Below are positions 13,770 to 26,589 of a stretch of 64,000 nt of DNA, piece after piece. Within the stretch, counting starts at the first letter, position 1. Each line of letters begins with the position of its first letter. This stretch comes from Dolomedes plantarius (Eukaryota > Arthropoda > Arachnida > Araneae > Dolomedidae). The position numbers and the translations under genes are program-made. The notes below the pieces were generated by a model. The model was given only the letters and a program-made list of their open reading frames with translations, made no database searches and was not told where the DNA came from. The stretch spans positions 5,516,308 through 5,580,307 of the forward strand of contig OU015495.1 in assembly GCA_907164885.2 (NCBI GenBank), read 5' to 3'.

Positions 13770-14350
13770 ATTGAGGTGAGCGAATCCAATGGGGTTAGTA
13801 CACAGCAGCCTTAACCACAACTCAGCAGAGTGGAAAAACAAGATAATCTCCGATTCTTGGCTATAGTTCAGCATGGTGGAAACATTATGCCAGCTTCAAA
13901 TCACATTTGGGATGCCACAGTGCGATACACGAGGACTAGCGTTTACATGGGCGTTAAGTATGGCGAGATAATGAAGCCTCGTTTTGAAGCCTCGTAGATA
14001 ATGAAGACTACGCGTCTCGTTTCAGATTACACTATACGATAACGATGGATGGCATCGGTGAAAATTCAGCATGGTGAAAAAACAAAGCCATCTCCGAGTC
14101 TTAGCCGTAGATGAGCACGGTGGAGAAATTAAGCCAGCTTCAAAACACATTCGGGATGCCACAGTATGATACACAAATACTGGTCCTCACAGTTTAGCAG
14201 AATGGAATATGAAGCCATCTACGCATTGCTTGTGAGATGACATTATTAGTTATACACTGGGGCAGCCCTAACCACCATTCAGTATGGAGAAGTGATTCTA
14301 TCTCCGAGACACCTTTATGATGCAACAATCTGGTGGGCTCCGAAAAATTA
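13770..14350 (+). repeat. Degenerate ~50-bp tandem/dispersed repeats
   Basis: A unit of about 48-52 bp recurs, with a head like TTCAGCATGGTGGAAAAAC and a body like GCCATCTCCGAGTCTTAG. Copies start near 13822, 13868, 14066, 14114, 14194 and 14276. Two of them (13868 and 14114) continue into a shared extension containing GGGATGCCACAGT and GATACAC, giving a higher-order period of roughly 250 bp. Divergence is substantial, so it is old. No frame is open throughout. Confidence 0.7.
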
Positions 14351-17300
14351 TGCAGTTAGAATATAAGAGAATCTCAACCCCATTTAAGCATACGGCTGTA
14401 AATAAACTATTGAAGGAAGCCATTTTTGCTTTTAATAAAGAAAAAGAAAACGTTGAAAATTAATTGGGTTCATAATTAATATCAGTAGCTCTCAATGTTT
14501 GAAATATTCAGTAAATTTCCTTCTAATACTCGAAGGCATATTAGCTGAAAATTTGTATTTTATTGCAAAGCTTAATAACAATTCTTCAAACATAAATGAA
14601 GCATATTACAAGCAGTGATTAAGGTTATAGATTGCAGGGACAGACGTAAAATACATCTGCAATTATCAAGCAGATATAAAGAATTTCTAGAATTCGCGAC
14701 AACAGCATATTCAGCTGTCATTAATGGTTGCTATCTGAACACAAAAAATGAATTATTCTTTTAAAAGTTAATAATTTGATTCCACAAGAATAATCATCTA
14801 ACTTAAACATTAGCTTGCTTACATATTATTCCTTAAATTATACGTGCTGTATACTTATATTTAAATTATGATTCAGTTTAGAGAATACGTAATAAGTTAA
14901 TTGGAGTATAGATACTATCTATTATAGATATTTCTTGTTTTAACGTTCACCGAAGCATTATTCACTGAATATTGGCAACTTAATAATAAATAATCAAATC
15001 TTAATTGGGCTTATGCAAGGTATTCTAACATTATGTCGTGTCCTGTGAAGCGTAATAAAATAAGTAACAATAATCAGCGAAAAATGATTCAAACAACGTG
15101 ATTAATTATAAAATGATATGATTAAACATCGTTTCTTATGTAATGCATAAAAGTCATATCAGATAAAATACAGAAAAACGGTATTAAAGCGAATAAATAT
15201 TTTGCAAATGAATTTCAGTTGTTCTGAGAATTTAACGCATTTGTTTAAAAATTAAACAAGTGCGAGAAAATTTTAATGAGGTCTCTTAAGGCAGAAATGC
15301 ATAATATATTACATTGTTATTCAAATAAATTCCGTGTAGTTGTCAGGCGTTAACATTTTAAGTGTCCAGAAAATGGTATGACACTACACTTTTTCTAATT
15401 TGATATAATTCGGAATAAATTACAAAATGAATAAAATATAATAAATTTGATATAAAAATGCATTTATATCTACGCATTTTATTTTATATCTACACACTAA
15501 TTAAGAATTTTCAACTCACCTAACAATACCCTGAACAACGAATTATCTGTTTTATGCATTATATTATTTGTTTTGATCCGTATATTAATTTTAACATATA
15601 ATTCATTTAAAATATACGAGTAATTTACTTTTTAACGTATACAGCCTTTTAGAAATATCTATATTTTGTTTTGTTATATTCGCAGAGCAGTGAATGCTTC
15701 AGCTTGGATAATCGAGAGATAACTATTAATGAATATTTATTTGCTTTTATGTGCCATAGAAATACCCATTTTATGTACGAATATGAATTTCTGTTGTTAA
15801 AATGCATTCATTTGCCATTTGATTCTTCATAAATAGACTGTAACCCCAACATATGAATTTCCGACATAAGTTTTAATGATTTTTCAAGTAAAATTTAAAC
15901 ATTCTGTTTACATGAGAATGGACAGGTTATGCGGATGATTATTTGAGGAAAATGTATAAATTGCGTACATTTAATGAGCTTATAAATTAAGCAAAAAAGG
16001 GAAATAATATTTAAGTACTTTAGGAAGAAATTAAAATAATATTCAATATATATACTAGTTGGTACCCGTCAAAACATCGGCTGGATATTAAATAAATGTA
16101 CTAGTACATATATTATACTCAACACATCATTTCCAAATGTTGAAAATCATATTAGTAAGAGAGTAAAAAATTGCTATTCAACCCAATAAAAGAAATGGGT
16201 TACTCAACAGCATGAAATAAACAATTTCCGTCAGGTTTAATTTTATATCTCACAAATATAATTAAATATAAAAATGACAGAGAGATCGATTCTTCGGGAG
16301 AAAAAAATTAACGTGTTTATGTGGCATTGCGCTTAGTAAGTATCTTACTATTAACAGCTGAAGGTAAACAAAGGTATGTTTGTTAGTGAGCAGACACGGG
16401 GGATGGGCTAATCTCGCGAACCGAGCATAGCAGCATATCGCGACTGGTACCGATGGACGCGGACGGACGAGACGATGCCATCCTCAACTTTCTAAACTTT
16501 AAACTTTTTAAAATTATTAAATTAAAACCGCCGAACTCAAAAGAAGCGGACAACAGAAACAGCTGGCATTCCGGGTGGGCCAGCTCCTTTCCGTTTCGCA
16601 AATTTCCACTGTTTTCATGCATGCAAAATTCATTTTTATTTCCATGTGTTCTACACCTCTTCATCTTTAAGGAGATACACATTTTTATAAAGTTAAAAAT
16701 GTTTTTCACTGCAAACGAAGCTTTTTCCCCAAAACAATTTTCCGAATTTCACGAAATCGACAATTTTGATGGACAAATATTTCGGTTTTCTGCACCTATA
16801 AATGTCAGTTTTCCGATATATCGGCATTTGCTAGATGTTCAAATCCCAAAATATACCAGATACATTTAATAAAAAAAAATGTTATCATTCTAAAAAAGCG
16901 TACTTATAAAACTAACTTTTGAAATTTTCCGCGCTGATCACCATAGTATCTTAATGTAAGTGAATGCCGAGTTCGTAATTTTTCTTATTATTTTGTTCAC
17001 TAATAATTCGAGCGAGTCCATGAAATTTGTTTCTAATTAATGAGCAAATCATGAAGATTCTTCTGCCCCTAATTTTTAATTCATTAGAACTGTGTTTATA
17101 TTTTTTAAAGCACTTTTTCCCCCATGAGATTTAATATTCATATTCGGCCATGTTGCCAAAAGGAAAAATTATTAGTTCAGAACGAGTCTGAGAACGAGTC
17201 ATTTAATAATTGAAATACAGAAATAATCTTAAAGTACCAAAAATAATTTTAGTTTTTGGAAATGAAAAGTTAAAACCTTTAGAATTTATTCTAATTGTAA

Positions 17301-17795
17301 GAATTTCTTTTTCGTTTAAAAACCAAAATTTGAAGATGGAAATTTGAAAGAATTATTTCGAAAGCGAAAAACGAAAATTTGAAAAATATAATTTTAAATA
17401 ATTATTTCGTTTTTTAAAAAATTCCAATATATTTTTTAAACTGATTACACAGTTTTTAATCTTTAAAAATTAAATCATTTCATTTTAAATCGGAAAAGCA
17501 ATACATCAGGTTGCCGCTCAGCTAGTCTATAGCCTTACGCGTTGGTGAGTATTATTTGCAATGACGCGTCCCCGCGTGTTCTTTGACCAAGTCATTACCA
17601 CTGTCAACAATGTTTTTTGCCCTGTCTCTCCGAAAATAGACTGACCAGAACTAGGTACAAATGAATAGAAATCCTACGTCATTAGGGATTCCGTCCACAC
17701 TTATAATCCAAGAATAGAATTTTGAAAGGAAGATAAGAAGTAATTTGTAGTTCCGGTCTGATATAAGGAGTAAAATAGGGAATTGAAGTTTTTTG
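14351..17795. other. No recognisable gene
   Basis: AT-rich sequence. A 138-codon plus frame at 16453-16869 and an overlapping 108-codon minus frame have no recognisable motif and overlap each other, so neither is called. The left part of those frames (about 16385-16470) is GC-richer. Confidence 0.45.
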
Positions 17796-17796
17796 G

Positions 17797-17800
<4 letters not shown>

Positions 17801-17849
<49 letters not shown>

Positions 17850-17873
17850 GTACACACATTGTATAATATTAAT

Positions 17874-17905
<32 letters not shown>

Positions 17906-17962
17906 CTATCTATCTCTATATATATATATCTCTATATATATATATCTATATATATATATATA
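17801..17962. repeat. Microsatellite cluster (TA)n and (TATC)n
   Basis: (TA)n at about 17801-17847, (TATC)n at about 17876-17913, then mixed TA/TC repeats up to 17962. Tyr/Ile-rich and Ser/Ile-rich translations here are artefacts. Confidence 0.97.
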
Positions 17963-18340
17963 TGTAACATGGGAGACAGAACGCAGGCCCAGGAGATATC
18001 TAGTCTCCCATGCTACGGTGAGAAGATGCAATTATTTTAGAGAATAAATTTGCTCCATGACCAAAGACGACAACTACGAGCTTGTTACGGGAACATTTTT
18101 ATTGAGATCACCGACCGATCCGTCGGTATGGATGCAGCAAGAGAAATTACAAAAATCCGTCCTACTTCCGGACGTCACGAGTTATATAAACTTCACCCCA
18201 TCACGTGATTAAAGGGTGTGTCTTAATAGTTCATTGGTTTAAAGTTGTTGTTGATGTGCAGAACTGATTTAAACTTGTACTGACGCCGCGCCGAGTCCTT
18301 TTTGTTAAAAAAGACAGCCATCTTGAATGATTTTGCCGAA
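17963..18340 (-). mobile_element. Probable solo LTR, minus strand
   Basis: Read on the minus strand, a TATA-like TTATATAA (18182-18189) is followed by an AATAAA signal (18098-18103), and the sequence ends in GTTACA at 17963. The ends of LTRs are usually TG...CA, and the plus-strand start TGTAAC gives the required CA. An inverted pair, CATGGGAGAC at 17968-17977 and GTCTCCCATG at 18003-18012, could form a hairpin in the transcript end. The upstream boundary is uncertain and no target duplication can be read because TA repeats flank it. Confidence 0.5.
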
Positions 18341-18488
18341 GGCTGTAATATTGGAATTTAACGCGAATGCCCAAAGGGAATTAAATGTTTTAAGGGATTA
18401 AAAAAGGGTTTGTAATTTGGAATAGTAAAGTGGGGAATTAATAATTTTTAAATGTTAAGAGTGTTGAATTAAGAAATTACTAGTTTTT

Positions 18489-18495
<7 letters not shown>

Positions 18496-18560
<65 letters not shown>

Positions 18561-18565
18561 GTATA
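18496..18565. repeat. (TA)n with (TATG)n tail
   Basis: TA repeats for about 50 bp, followed by four GTAT-type repeats. Confidence 0.95.
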
Positions 18566-21190
18566 TAAAGTGTATTATCCCCTTGTTCTGTAAATGTGGC
18601 TTCTTTTCAAACACTTAATTCACTACTTTTTTTTAAAGCCAGAACTGCACGATTTTGGCCTTGTAAAAATTTATTTTTAATTAATATTTTTTCCTGGGGG
18701 AATTTTTACATGTGTTGTATAGTGTTTAATTCTACTTTAAAATATTTGAGCAAATCTGAGTCGTCCTAAGGCTAGGATCTATCGAACCAAGTATTTTCTT
18801 AATAATAAATCAGTGCATCAATGTTTTATGCTACTCAGCATTCTTTTTGAATGTCATACATAAAATCACTATTACGTATGTGATCACCCAACCTTCAACG
18901 GATCTTGATATTAGAGATTGGATTTTAAATCTTACTTCGGGGCTCTATTGACACACTGAACTTACTTTGTCGATTTACACACACGAATTTATTAGGAATT
19001 TATAGGTTTATTTTATATATAGCTAGAAGAAATAAAATAAAGCTTCAGCTAGAAGAAATAAAATAAAGCTTCAGCTAGAAGAAATAAAATATAAACATTT
19101 AATGTGTCAGGCATGCCCTGATTAGAAAGCACCAATTTATTAAACGTTAACGAGCAAAAAAATAATATTAGTGAAGAAGACGTTGCCGTAAAATTCAGAA
19201 CCGTTCAGTACATACAGCCACTGACTGTACGGCGATTTCATCAGAGTTCAAACTAATCCTAGCCTATCCGAGCTGTATCAGTTTCTCCTTTTAGTACATT
19301 TTATGCCCCATTTAGACTGTCAAAAATCATCTTTGAAAATGTGATCTTTGGCTTAATACAAATAAGTTGCTAGTCACGATATGCCCAGAGAATGACGTCA
19401 AGCAAATACAAAAAAATTGAGATATAAATCCATAAAGAAAATTTGTTGGTAAACAAAATTATGGCGATATATAAACAGTTAACACTCTTTATATCCCAGA
19501 ATTGTATCAAAACAAGGACGTGACAGAAATTGTAATTATCTAGCATTTTAGAATGTTTGTAAATATGCTCTAAAATCACCTGTGATTAGGTTTCTTTGAT
19601 TACTTCTACAGGTTTTATCCTTTAAGTCAGCACAGATTGAAAAAAAAAATTGCTGGGAAAAATTACAAGGGTGGAGGTGTAAGAGTAACAATTAGCAATT
19701 AAACAAATGTATCTGTGAAAGTTTTTATAGGATTTGAAATTCAATTTAGTATATTAACGTAGGATTACGTTCCTCCATAATGGTCCTGTGGAAAGGAAAA
19801 TTTCAGATGCTAAAACTGTCCGGCTATCCGTCCTCGCAAGTTATAATTTTGGCAGCTCGCCAAATCCAGTCTATCGCTTGGACAAGTTAAACAGAAAAGT
19901 ACCAAGATGCATCGAAATTTTGACATACATATGTGTATATATAGATATACATACGTACATATATATAGATACATATATACATACAAAAGAGGCAAGAAAC
20001 GATAAGTAATCCTATGTTAGTAGTTTCGTTAGAAGAGACTACCTGAATTTTTTTTCAATGTGTCTTCAAATTATTTGGCCTGAAAACTGCAAGGATAATA
20101 CTTTATAAGCATTCCAAAATTTTAAAAATGCATAGCCAAAAAGAATCAGTATGAAATTTTGAAATATTTTACAATTTTAATAGATCCCCGTAAGAAAGAT
20201 GCCCTTAACATAAATTAAGTGAAGTATTAAAAGTAATCTCCCCCAATATTTTTTTTCTGAGATAATAGGTCATTAAAAATGGAAACCATAAATGCATGAT
20301 GTATATACTTATCGATATGTACTTTACAATTCGACGTCAGAATAAATACGTCAAGATTGGAAATAAATCCATGAAAACTACCTTTCATTCCCTTGAAAAG
20401 AATGCAATACTAAGGCTTAAAAACGTATTCGATTATTAGTTTCCGGAGAAATGTCAGAAAACTTATTCTCATAATGCTGCAGGAAGAATTCTTACACAGT
20501 CCGTGAACTTAATACCATTACTTCTGAAGCTATGAGATGTTGTTCTTGTTCACATGAAAGCCGTGAAGTCCTTTGGAGCACGAGTTTTGCAATTGCATGT
20601 TATCAACGACAAAATTTCTGAAGTATTTGTAAACGTCATAATAATACTTCCTTCTTCGGAGAAGTTCTTTCAGTGAGATTACGGAAGCGAAAGTTTATGG
20701 TTTGTGATTTTAAAACTTAAACATAAATATCACTATGAACTTAACTTTAACACGTTTTTAAGCAAACATAATCAAAAGGTTTTATTTGCTGAAGTTTTGA
20801 GCAGAAATTATACAGAGTTCAAACAGTTAGTTATAAAAGAAAATACTTTTAATATTAAAATATTAAAACAACGAAATTAAAAAAAATTATAAAGGAAAAT
20901 ATTATAAGAAACTTTGCGTCACTAACTAAAGTATATTGTATTCAAAATGACTTTCGTTTATTTAGCTGGTTGGATTTCCATAATTTCTTTGGTTTTTTTT
21001 GTGTATGTTTGCTTTCCTGTCGAAGTTCCAGCTAATGTTTTGAAGTGCTTCACGTGACTTTGTCTCGGACATGATAAGAAGTACTTCATGTGATAAAAAA
21101 GAGCTATACGTCAATGGTAATTCTGGCATTGGTAAGAGAAAAACTAAATGGTTTGGTTTCGTTTGGTTGAGAACGCTCATTTTGTACCAC
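18566..21190. other. No recognisable gene
   Basis: AT-rich sequence with open frames up to 76 codons that match nothing I know. A short tandem repeat at 19021-19091 is listed separately. Confidence 0.45.
19021..19091. repeat. Tandem repeat, 26-bp unit
   Basis: Three near-identical copies of a 26-bp unit beginning AGCTAGAAGAAATAAAAT start at 19021, 19047 and 19073. Confidence 0.95.
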
Positions 21191-21194
21191 ACGA

Positions 21195-21325
21195 AGGCTA
21201 ATTATCCCGGGACCTACTACTTAAAGCCGATTCCTAACGGCAACAAATATCCATTTCAGAAAGATCTAAACGGACTGGGACCTATAGTTTAACGCCTATT
21301 CCGAACGGCTACTAGCATTCAAGCG
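21195..21325 (-). repeat. SINE family B tail, two copies in tandem
   Basis: Two degenerate copies of the tail module of SINE family B (GGGACCTAC...TTCCTAACGGC and GGGACCTATAG...TTCCGAACGGC) lie one after the other. The tRNA-like head is missing, so this is a fragment. Confidence 0.5.
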
Positions 21326-21740
21326 GATCTCAAGATTCAAATTTTACAGATTTTATAAAGGTAGCGCGACGCCCACGACAAAGGTGTTTTCATCGAGTAG
21401 ATATCAAAGTTTGGCTAACAATATATACCCAGTTTAGTGGTTAAAATAAAATTACTTAAGATTCAAGCTGAATTTATCCAGTTGATTGATAATATATTTT
21501 TATTTTGAAAAGTCAAATCGAGACTTTACAAAATGATCCGTTTCTAATTCAGCCAGGGTTCTACATTTTTCTCAGGAATCTTGAAATATGTTCCTCCGTC
21601 AGTCTACGACTAGAGAAAATGTTGTGCCATAAACAATATTACGATAATATTCGATAAAAGAATTTATAGCATAAACTATAAAGCAACTAATACTAGCTTC
21701 ATTTGCAGAAATTATTTAAAAATGAATTTTACTTATTTTT

Positions 21741-22266
21741 ACCATGTTTTTATTAACTTGCTTTCTTGTGTGCTTGTTTGTGCGTGTGTGTGTTTGTGTG
21801 TGTGTTTGTCTAGTACAAATCTTTCAATCGATTTTTTAACTAACTTCCCGACTAGCTAGACATTTTAAACTTTTAGAATAGCTCAGAACACGATGACAAT
21901 GCATTATTTTAATACTTTTAGCCGACAAAATCCGCAAGGTGGCGCTTCAATCGAATTCAATGCTTGCACTTTTGCGTAACGGCGTTTGACGATTTTGAAA
22001 ACAGAGTACACGTGAATTTAATTTGTTTACAAAAATATTGTGCGAAAAATTAAAAAAAATTATAAAAATCAAAGTTTATAAAGTCTGTGGATAGTGAAAA
22101 CGACTAAAAAGTGATTAAAATTAAATAAAAGAAAGTGAAAAAGAAAAATTAACTGTAGGTTTGTGCAATTAAGAGAGAATTGTCAAGTTTATATGATTTA
22201 ACAGAAAATTTAAAAACATGGTATATAAAAAGTTCTTTTTATCTTGTAATTATTATATTATATTAA
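21741..22266 (+). repeat. Interspersed repeat family R, copy 1 (long variant)
   Basis: It starts ACCATGTTTTTATTAACTTG, then a G/T-rich run of TTTGTGTG units, then a conserved block with CTTTTAGAATAGCTCAGAAC, and ends near GTTCTTTTTATCTTGTAATT. This copy differs from the other three in the middle (about 21935-22160), where a distinct AT-rich module replaces the block containing GGTGCAGCCATCTATC. There is no coding capacity, and no terminal inverted repeats or A-tail. The class is unknown. Confidence 0.75.
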
Positions 22267-22659
22267 ATTTTATTTGGTTTTACATTTACCATTGATTTTT
22301 ATAGACTGATTTTTCAAGTACAGGTCGTCGAAAAACAAATATTTTAACCCAGCTGTATCCATCTGTTCTGTCCTGTTTATTTGCAAATATCTCTTTATTT
22401 AAATGTAACTCTTATTCCTTCTTTTTTTTCCTGAGGTCATCGAAGCCTCAAAAAAATGTTTTATTTTGTTTCGCAATAATAATTTTTTTAACTAAACTAT
22501 GTAAAATTAATAAATTTTGTAATTAAATACATTACCTGTCACGTTGACTTCTCGTGCAATTTCATTTCACGCTTTTCTGTGCAATCTTTTCTAGAATATT
22601 CACAGAGCGTGTGGTCATAAACCTCCTAGTGTTTTTCCTCTTCTCCTACAAATTTAACG
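22267..22659. other. No recognisable gene
   Basis: AT-rich sequence between family R and the GC-richer MITE-like block. Nothing recognisable. Confidence 0.4.
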
Positions 22660-22890
22660 TTGAACACTTCCACTGCTAATCGGAAATTCCGCGCGTCACG
22701 CTCGATTTTTCCCGTTCCAAACAGTTCGAGTGAAACGAGACGAGTACGAATCGAGACCGCTTCGACTTCGAGCCGATTGCCAATCGCCCCGTTAGTGGAG
22801 TCCCATTCAATTACGTAGGAAGTTCAGTGGTGGGAAAAATCACTTCGAATTCGAGCCGAGTACGAGATGACCCGTGTGCGGATGGCCTTA
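22660..22890. mobile_element. MITE-like block related to the foldback MITEs
   Basis: The right end CCGTGTGCGGATGGCCTTA resembles the foldback MITE termini at 8842 and 44755. The interior has CCATTCAATTACGTAGG, close to CCATTCAATTACATAGG inside both of those copies. The rest is different and rich in CGAG/CTCG motifs. A matching left terminus is not clear, so it may be truncated. Confidence 0.5.
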
Positions 22891-22906
22891 CCATTATATG
22901 AGTTTA

Positions 22907-23823
<917 letters not shown>

Positions 23824-25196
23824 GATTACTATAATTTTATATATATAAATTACTATAATATCGTACACCGAATGTGTTATTGAAAAAACATTTGTCACGG
23901 CATGAAGTGGGTCACTTAACAAGGCCTCTGAAAAGACAAATAAAATAAAAATAGGTGAAATAAAGCAGAAGCTAAGAAAGGAAAATGCACGAGATTGATA
24001 TGACAAGAGTATGTGCAAAGAAAAAAAAATGAAACATAGTAGATGTATTATATACAGAAACAGTTAAAGTAACAAGCATGATTACCACATAAAGACACAA
24101 AAAACCTCCCAGTTGGATTAATTAGGATTTGTTCCTCAGGACCCCCTGTTTTTCGTATAGATGTGCTAACCATGAAATCATTAAGGATTTCGTAATCTAT
24201 GTTAATAATCCTCACACAACTTTCCAGACTATTTTGGAAGAAATAAGAGTCCTCATTATGCCATAAATGTCTGAAAATACGTAGAGCATATCAAGAATTA
24301 TTAAATTTTTCAGCGAACATAATTTGAGATCATAACAACCGCGTTAGACCTTATTGAATTTATTAACTTTTTGGCAAATATTAATATAATATTTTCCAAC
24401 CCAAACTATTCTAAATGACAAATGCTTCCGTCATAAAAAAGAATTATAATCGTAAACGTTTTCAAATCCTTAAAATTCTCTGTTCTATATCGTATAGTTT
24501 GTAATTCAGCAGCTGTTTCAAATATGCTAACATTTGCCGTTTATAAATCTATTTTCAGTTACTTTCTTTTACTAGTTATAAATACCTCTACGTTCCATAT
24601 TCTCATCTCTAAAAAAAAACTTAAATTTTTCAACATACGTGTCCCTCGATTTTAAATGAAAACATATTACGTATTTTTTACCTCAAAATGTTATTGACAA
24701 AATATTTCTGACCGTGATATTTTATGTAATCTACCGAGAAAATACGAAACTTTTTTTCAGAATTCCAAGATAAAAATAGCTTTCCACAGAATTATGATTT
24801 TATTCATAGCATACTTTTTCAAACCATGCTTCGCTTGATTTCTTATTATTGCCACGATGCCGTTTCATTTTTTTAATTATGTGGCATGCATTTGAGTTCT
24901 CTTCCATTCGACTTTATCTGTTTGACAAATTACTTTATTTGAGAGTTCAACAGAAAAAAAATATTTTTTCCAGCTGATTACTTTTTCATGAAGTTGTGTT
25001 TTAATGCATCTTTCATTTTCTTAGTTTTATTTGTTGCCTGTCCAGCAGAAATTATTTTCTACGTCCTTCAGCATTAAATATTTAAGCTCTGCTCAGGACG
25101 GCACGGATAAAATATAATAGTTAAAAGATCACTTAATTCTCAGAAAAAGCAATTTATTATATTACATTATATTATATTATATATATTATATATATA
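23824..25196. other. No recognisable gene
   Basis: AT-rich sequence with no supportable gene. Short TA-rich stretches lie near 25160-25196. Confidence 0.45.
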
Positions 25197-26225
25197 CAGT
25201 GGAATCTCGATCTATCGTTTTCGAAGGGACCGACTGAACTAAACGATGGATGCGTAAAACGATAGATGCGGGAACATACAAAAAAGTATTAACATACCTT
25301 AAAGTTTGATATCCCTAGAATATATTTACTCACATACATAAATGCATACATACCTGTAGTGTAACTAAAGATAAAATTACAAAGTTGTACTGAAATCCAA
25401 GATAATAATAATAAAAAAAGAAATGCACGTAGATACACAGAAATTTGGATTCAAATAAAAGTACTTAACCGTCGTTTGTTTTTTGGCGGTTTTCTCTCCA
25501 CAAGTAAACAATATTTTTTTGGTGTTGCAAATTCCATTCTTTTCTTTATCGGTTATTGTGTGAGAGTATAAAGAAGCGGCAGCCGTGAATCGTTTGTAAC
25601 TAGAACCATTTCATTGCACTGGATGGGGTCCGACATAAGACCACCAGGAAGTTCTGCTTCCGGGTGAAACACTCATCGGCCAGTATAGAACTGCAGTAAT
25701 AAGAAACTTCTGACACAGTAGACCAAACACCAGGGTGCCTCCATCCTCAGGCCAACAAAAAAGCTGACTGTGAGCCATTGCTGATAAGAACAGAAATGTT
25801 GAATATTTGGTGACTTTGGAATGAGTTGCCGAAAATAGGTTACTGCAGCGGCTAAAGAATTAAGGAACACCAACGACGAAAAAATAATGGGAGTGGTACA
25901 ATAAAGCGAAACCAGGCTAAACAAGGTAGAACAAAAATACGAGAGCGTGCATCTCAAATGTTCTGCTCATTGTTTAATTAGAGCGTCATTCCAGCTCAAT
26001 CCAGACATTTATATTTCAGGTTCAGTTATTATGAAAAAACGATCGATCCTATAAATTAATGTCAAGCTGCGATATTCTGAACGAATATTGCGAGAAAACG
26101 ATGGATCGCGGAACGATCCATGCGGTCTCTTTTGATTGTTTTCTATGGAATTTATTCGGGACTGGGTGGAATAAACGATACATACGGGAAAACGATCGTT
26201 CGGGGAACGATCGAGCGAGATTCCA

Positions 26226-26228
<3 letters not shown>
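25197..26228. mobile_element. pogo/Tigger-like non-autonomous element
   Basis: The ends CAGTGGAATCTCGATCTATC and, inverted from the right, CAGTGGAATCTCGCTCGATC are flanked by TA at 25195-25196 and 26229-26230. CAGTGGAA...TCG ends with TA duplication are typical of pogo/Tigger elements. The 1032-bp interior has no transposase frame. The right end holds several ACGATC-type subrepeats (about 26096-26215). Confidence 0.8.

Positions 26229-26282
<54 letters not shown>
26229..26282. repeat. (TA)n microsatellite
   Basis: Pure TA repeat extending from the target TA of the pogo-like element. Confidence 0.97.
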
Positions 26283-26285
<3 letters not shown>

Positions 26286-26450
26286 TCTCTCCGAGTGTAT
26301 GTCACTGAACTACTCCTAAACGGCTGGACTGATTTTAATGAAATTTTGTGTGTGCGATTAAGTTGATTCGAGAATGGTTTAGAATCTAAACTTTAGAATC
26401 ACAATTTGATCCGATAGAAGATGTTTTTTTAATTTATTTACTTATTTATG
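26283..26450 (+). repeat. Helitron-type 5' end fragment (possible)
   Basis: A TCTTCTCTCCGAGTGTATG start is followed by AACGGCTGGACTGATTTTAA and TGAAATTTTGTGTG, a block I associate with 5' regions of arthropod Helitrons and similar repeats. No CTAG 3' end is identified downstream. Confidence 0.4.
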
Positions 26451-26589
26451 TGTTGTTGTTGATCTTTGGTTAGTTTCGCAATTTTTACTGTGCTAATCTT
26501 CGTTCGTTTTGCTAGAACAAAACGAACCAGAACTAACTTGAAATAGGTTGAACTGGTTTGAACTAAACTGAAGTCAATTCACACCTACT

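Noticed and set aside
16453..16869. 138-codon plus frame and 108-codon minus frame
   Set aside because: They overlap each other, have no recognisable domain and lie in low-complexity AT-rich DNA.
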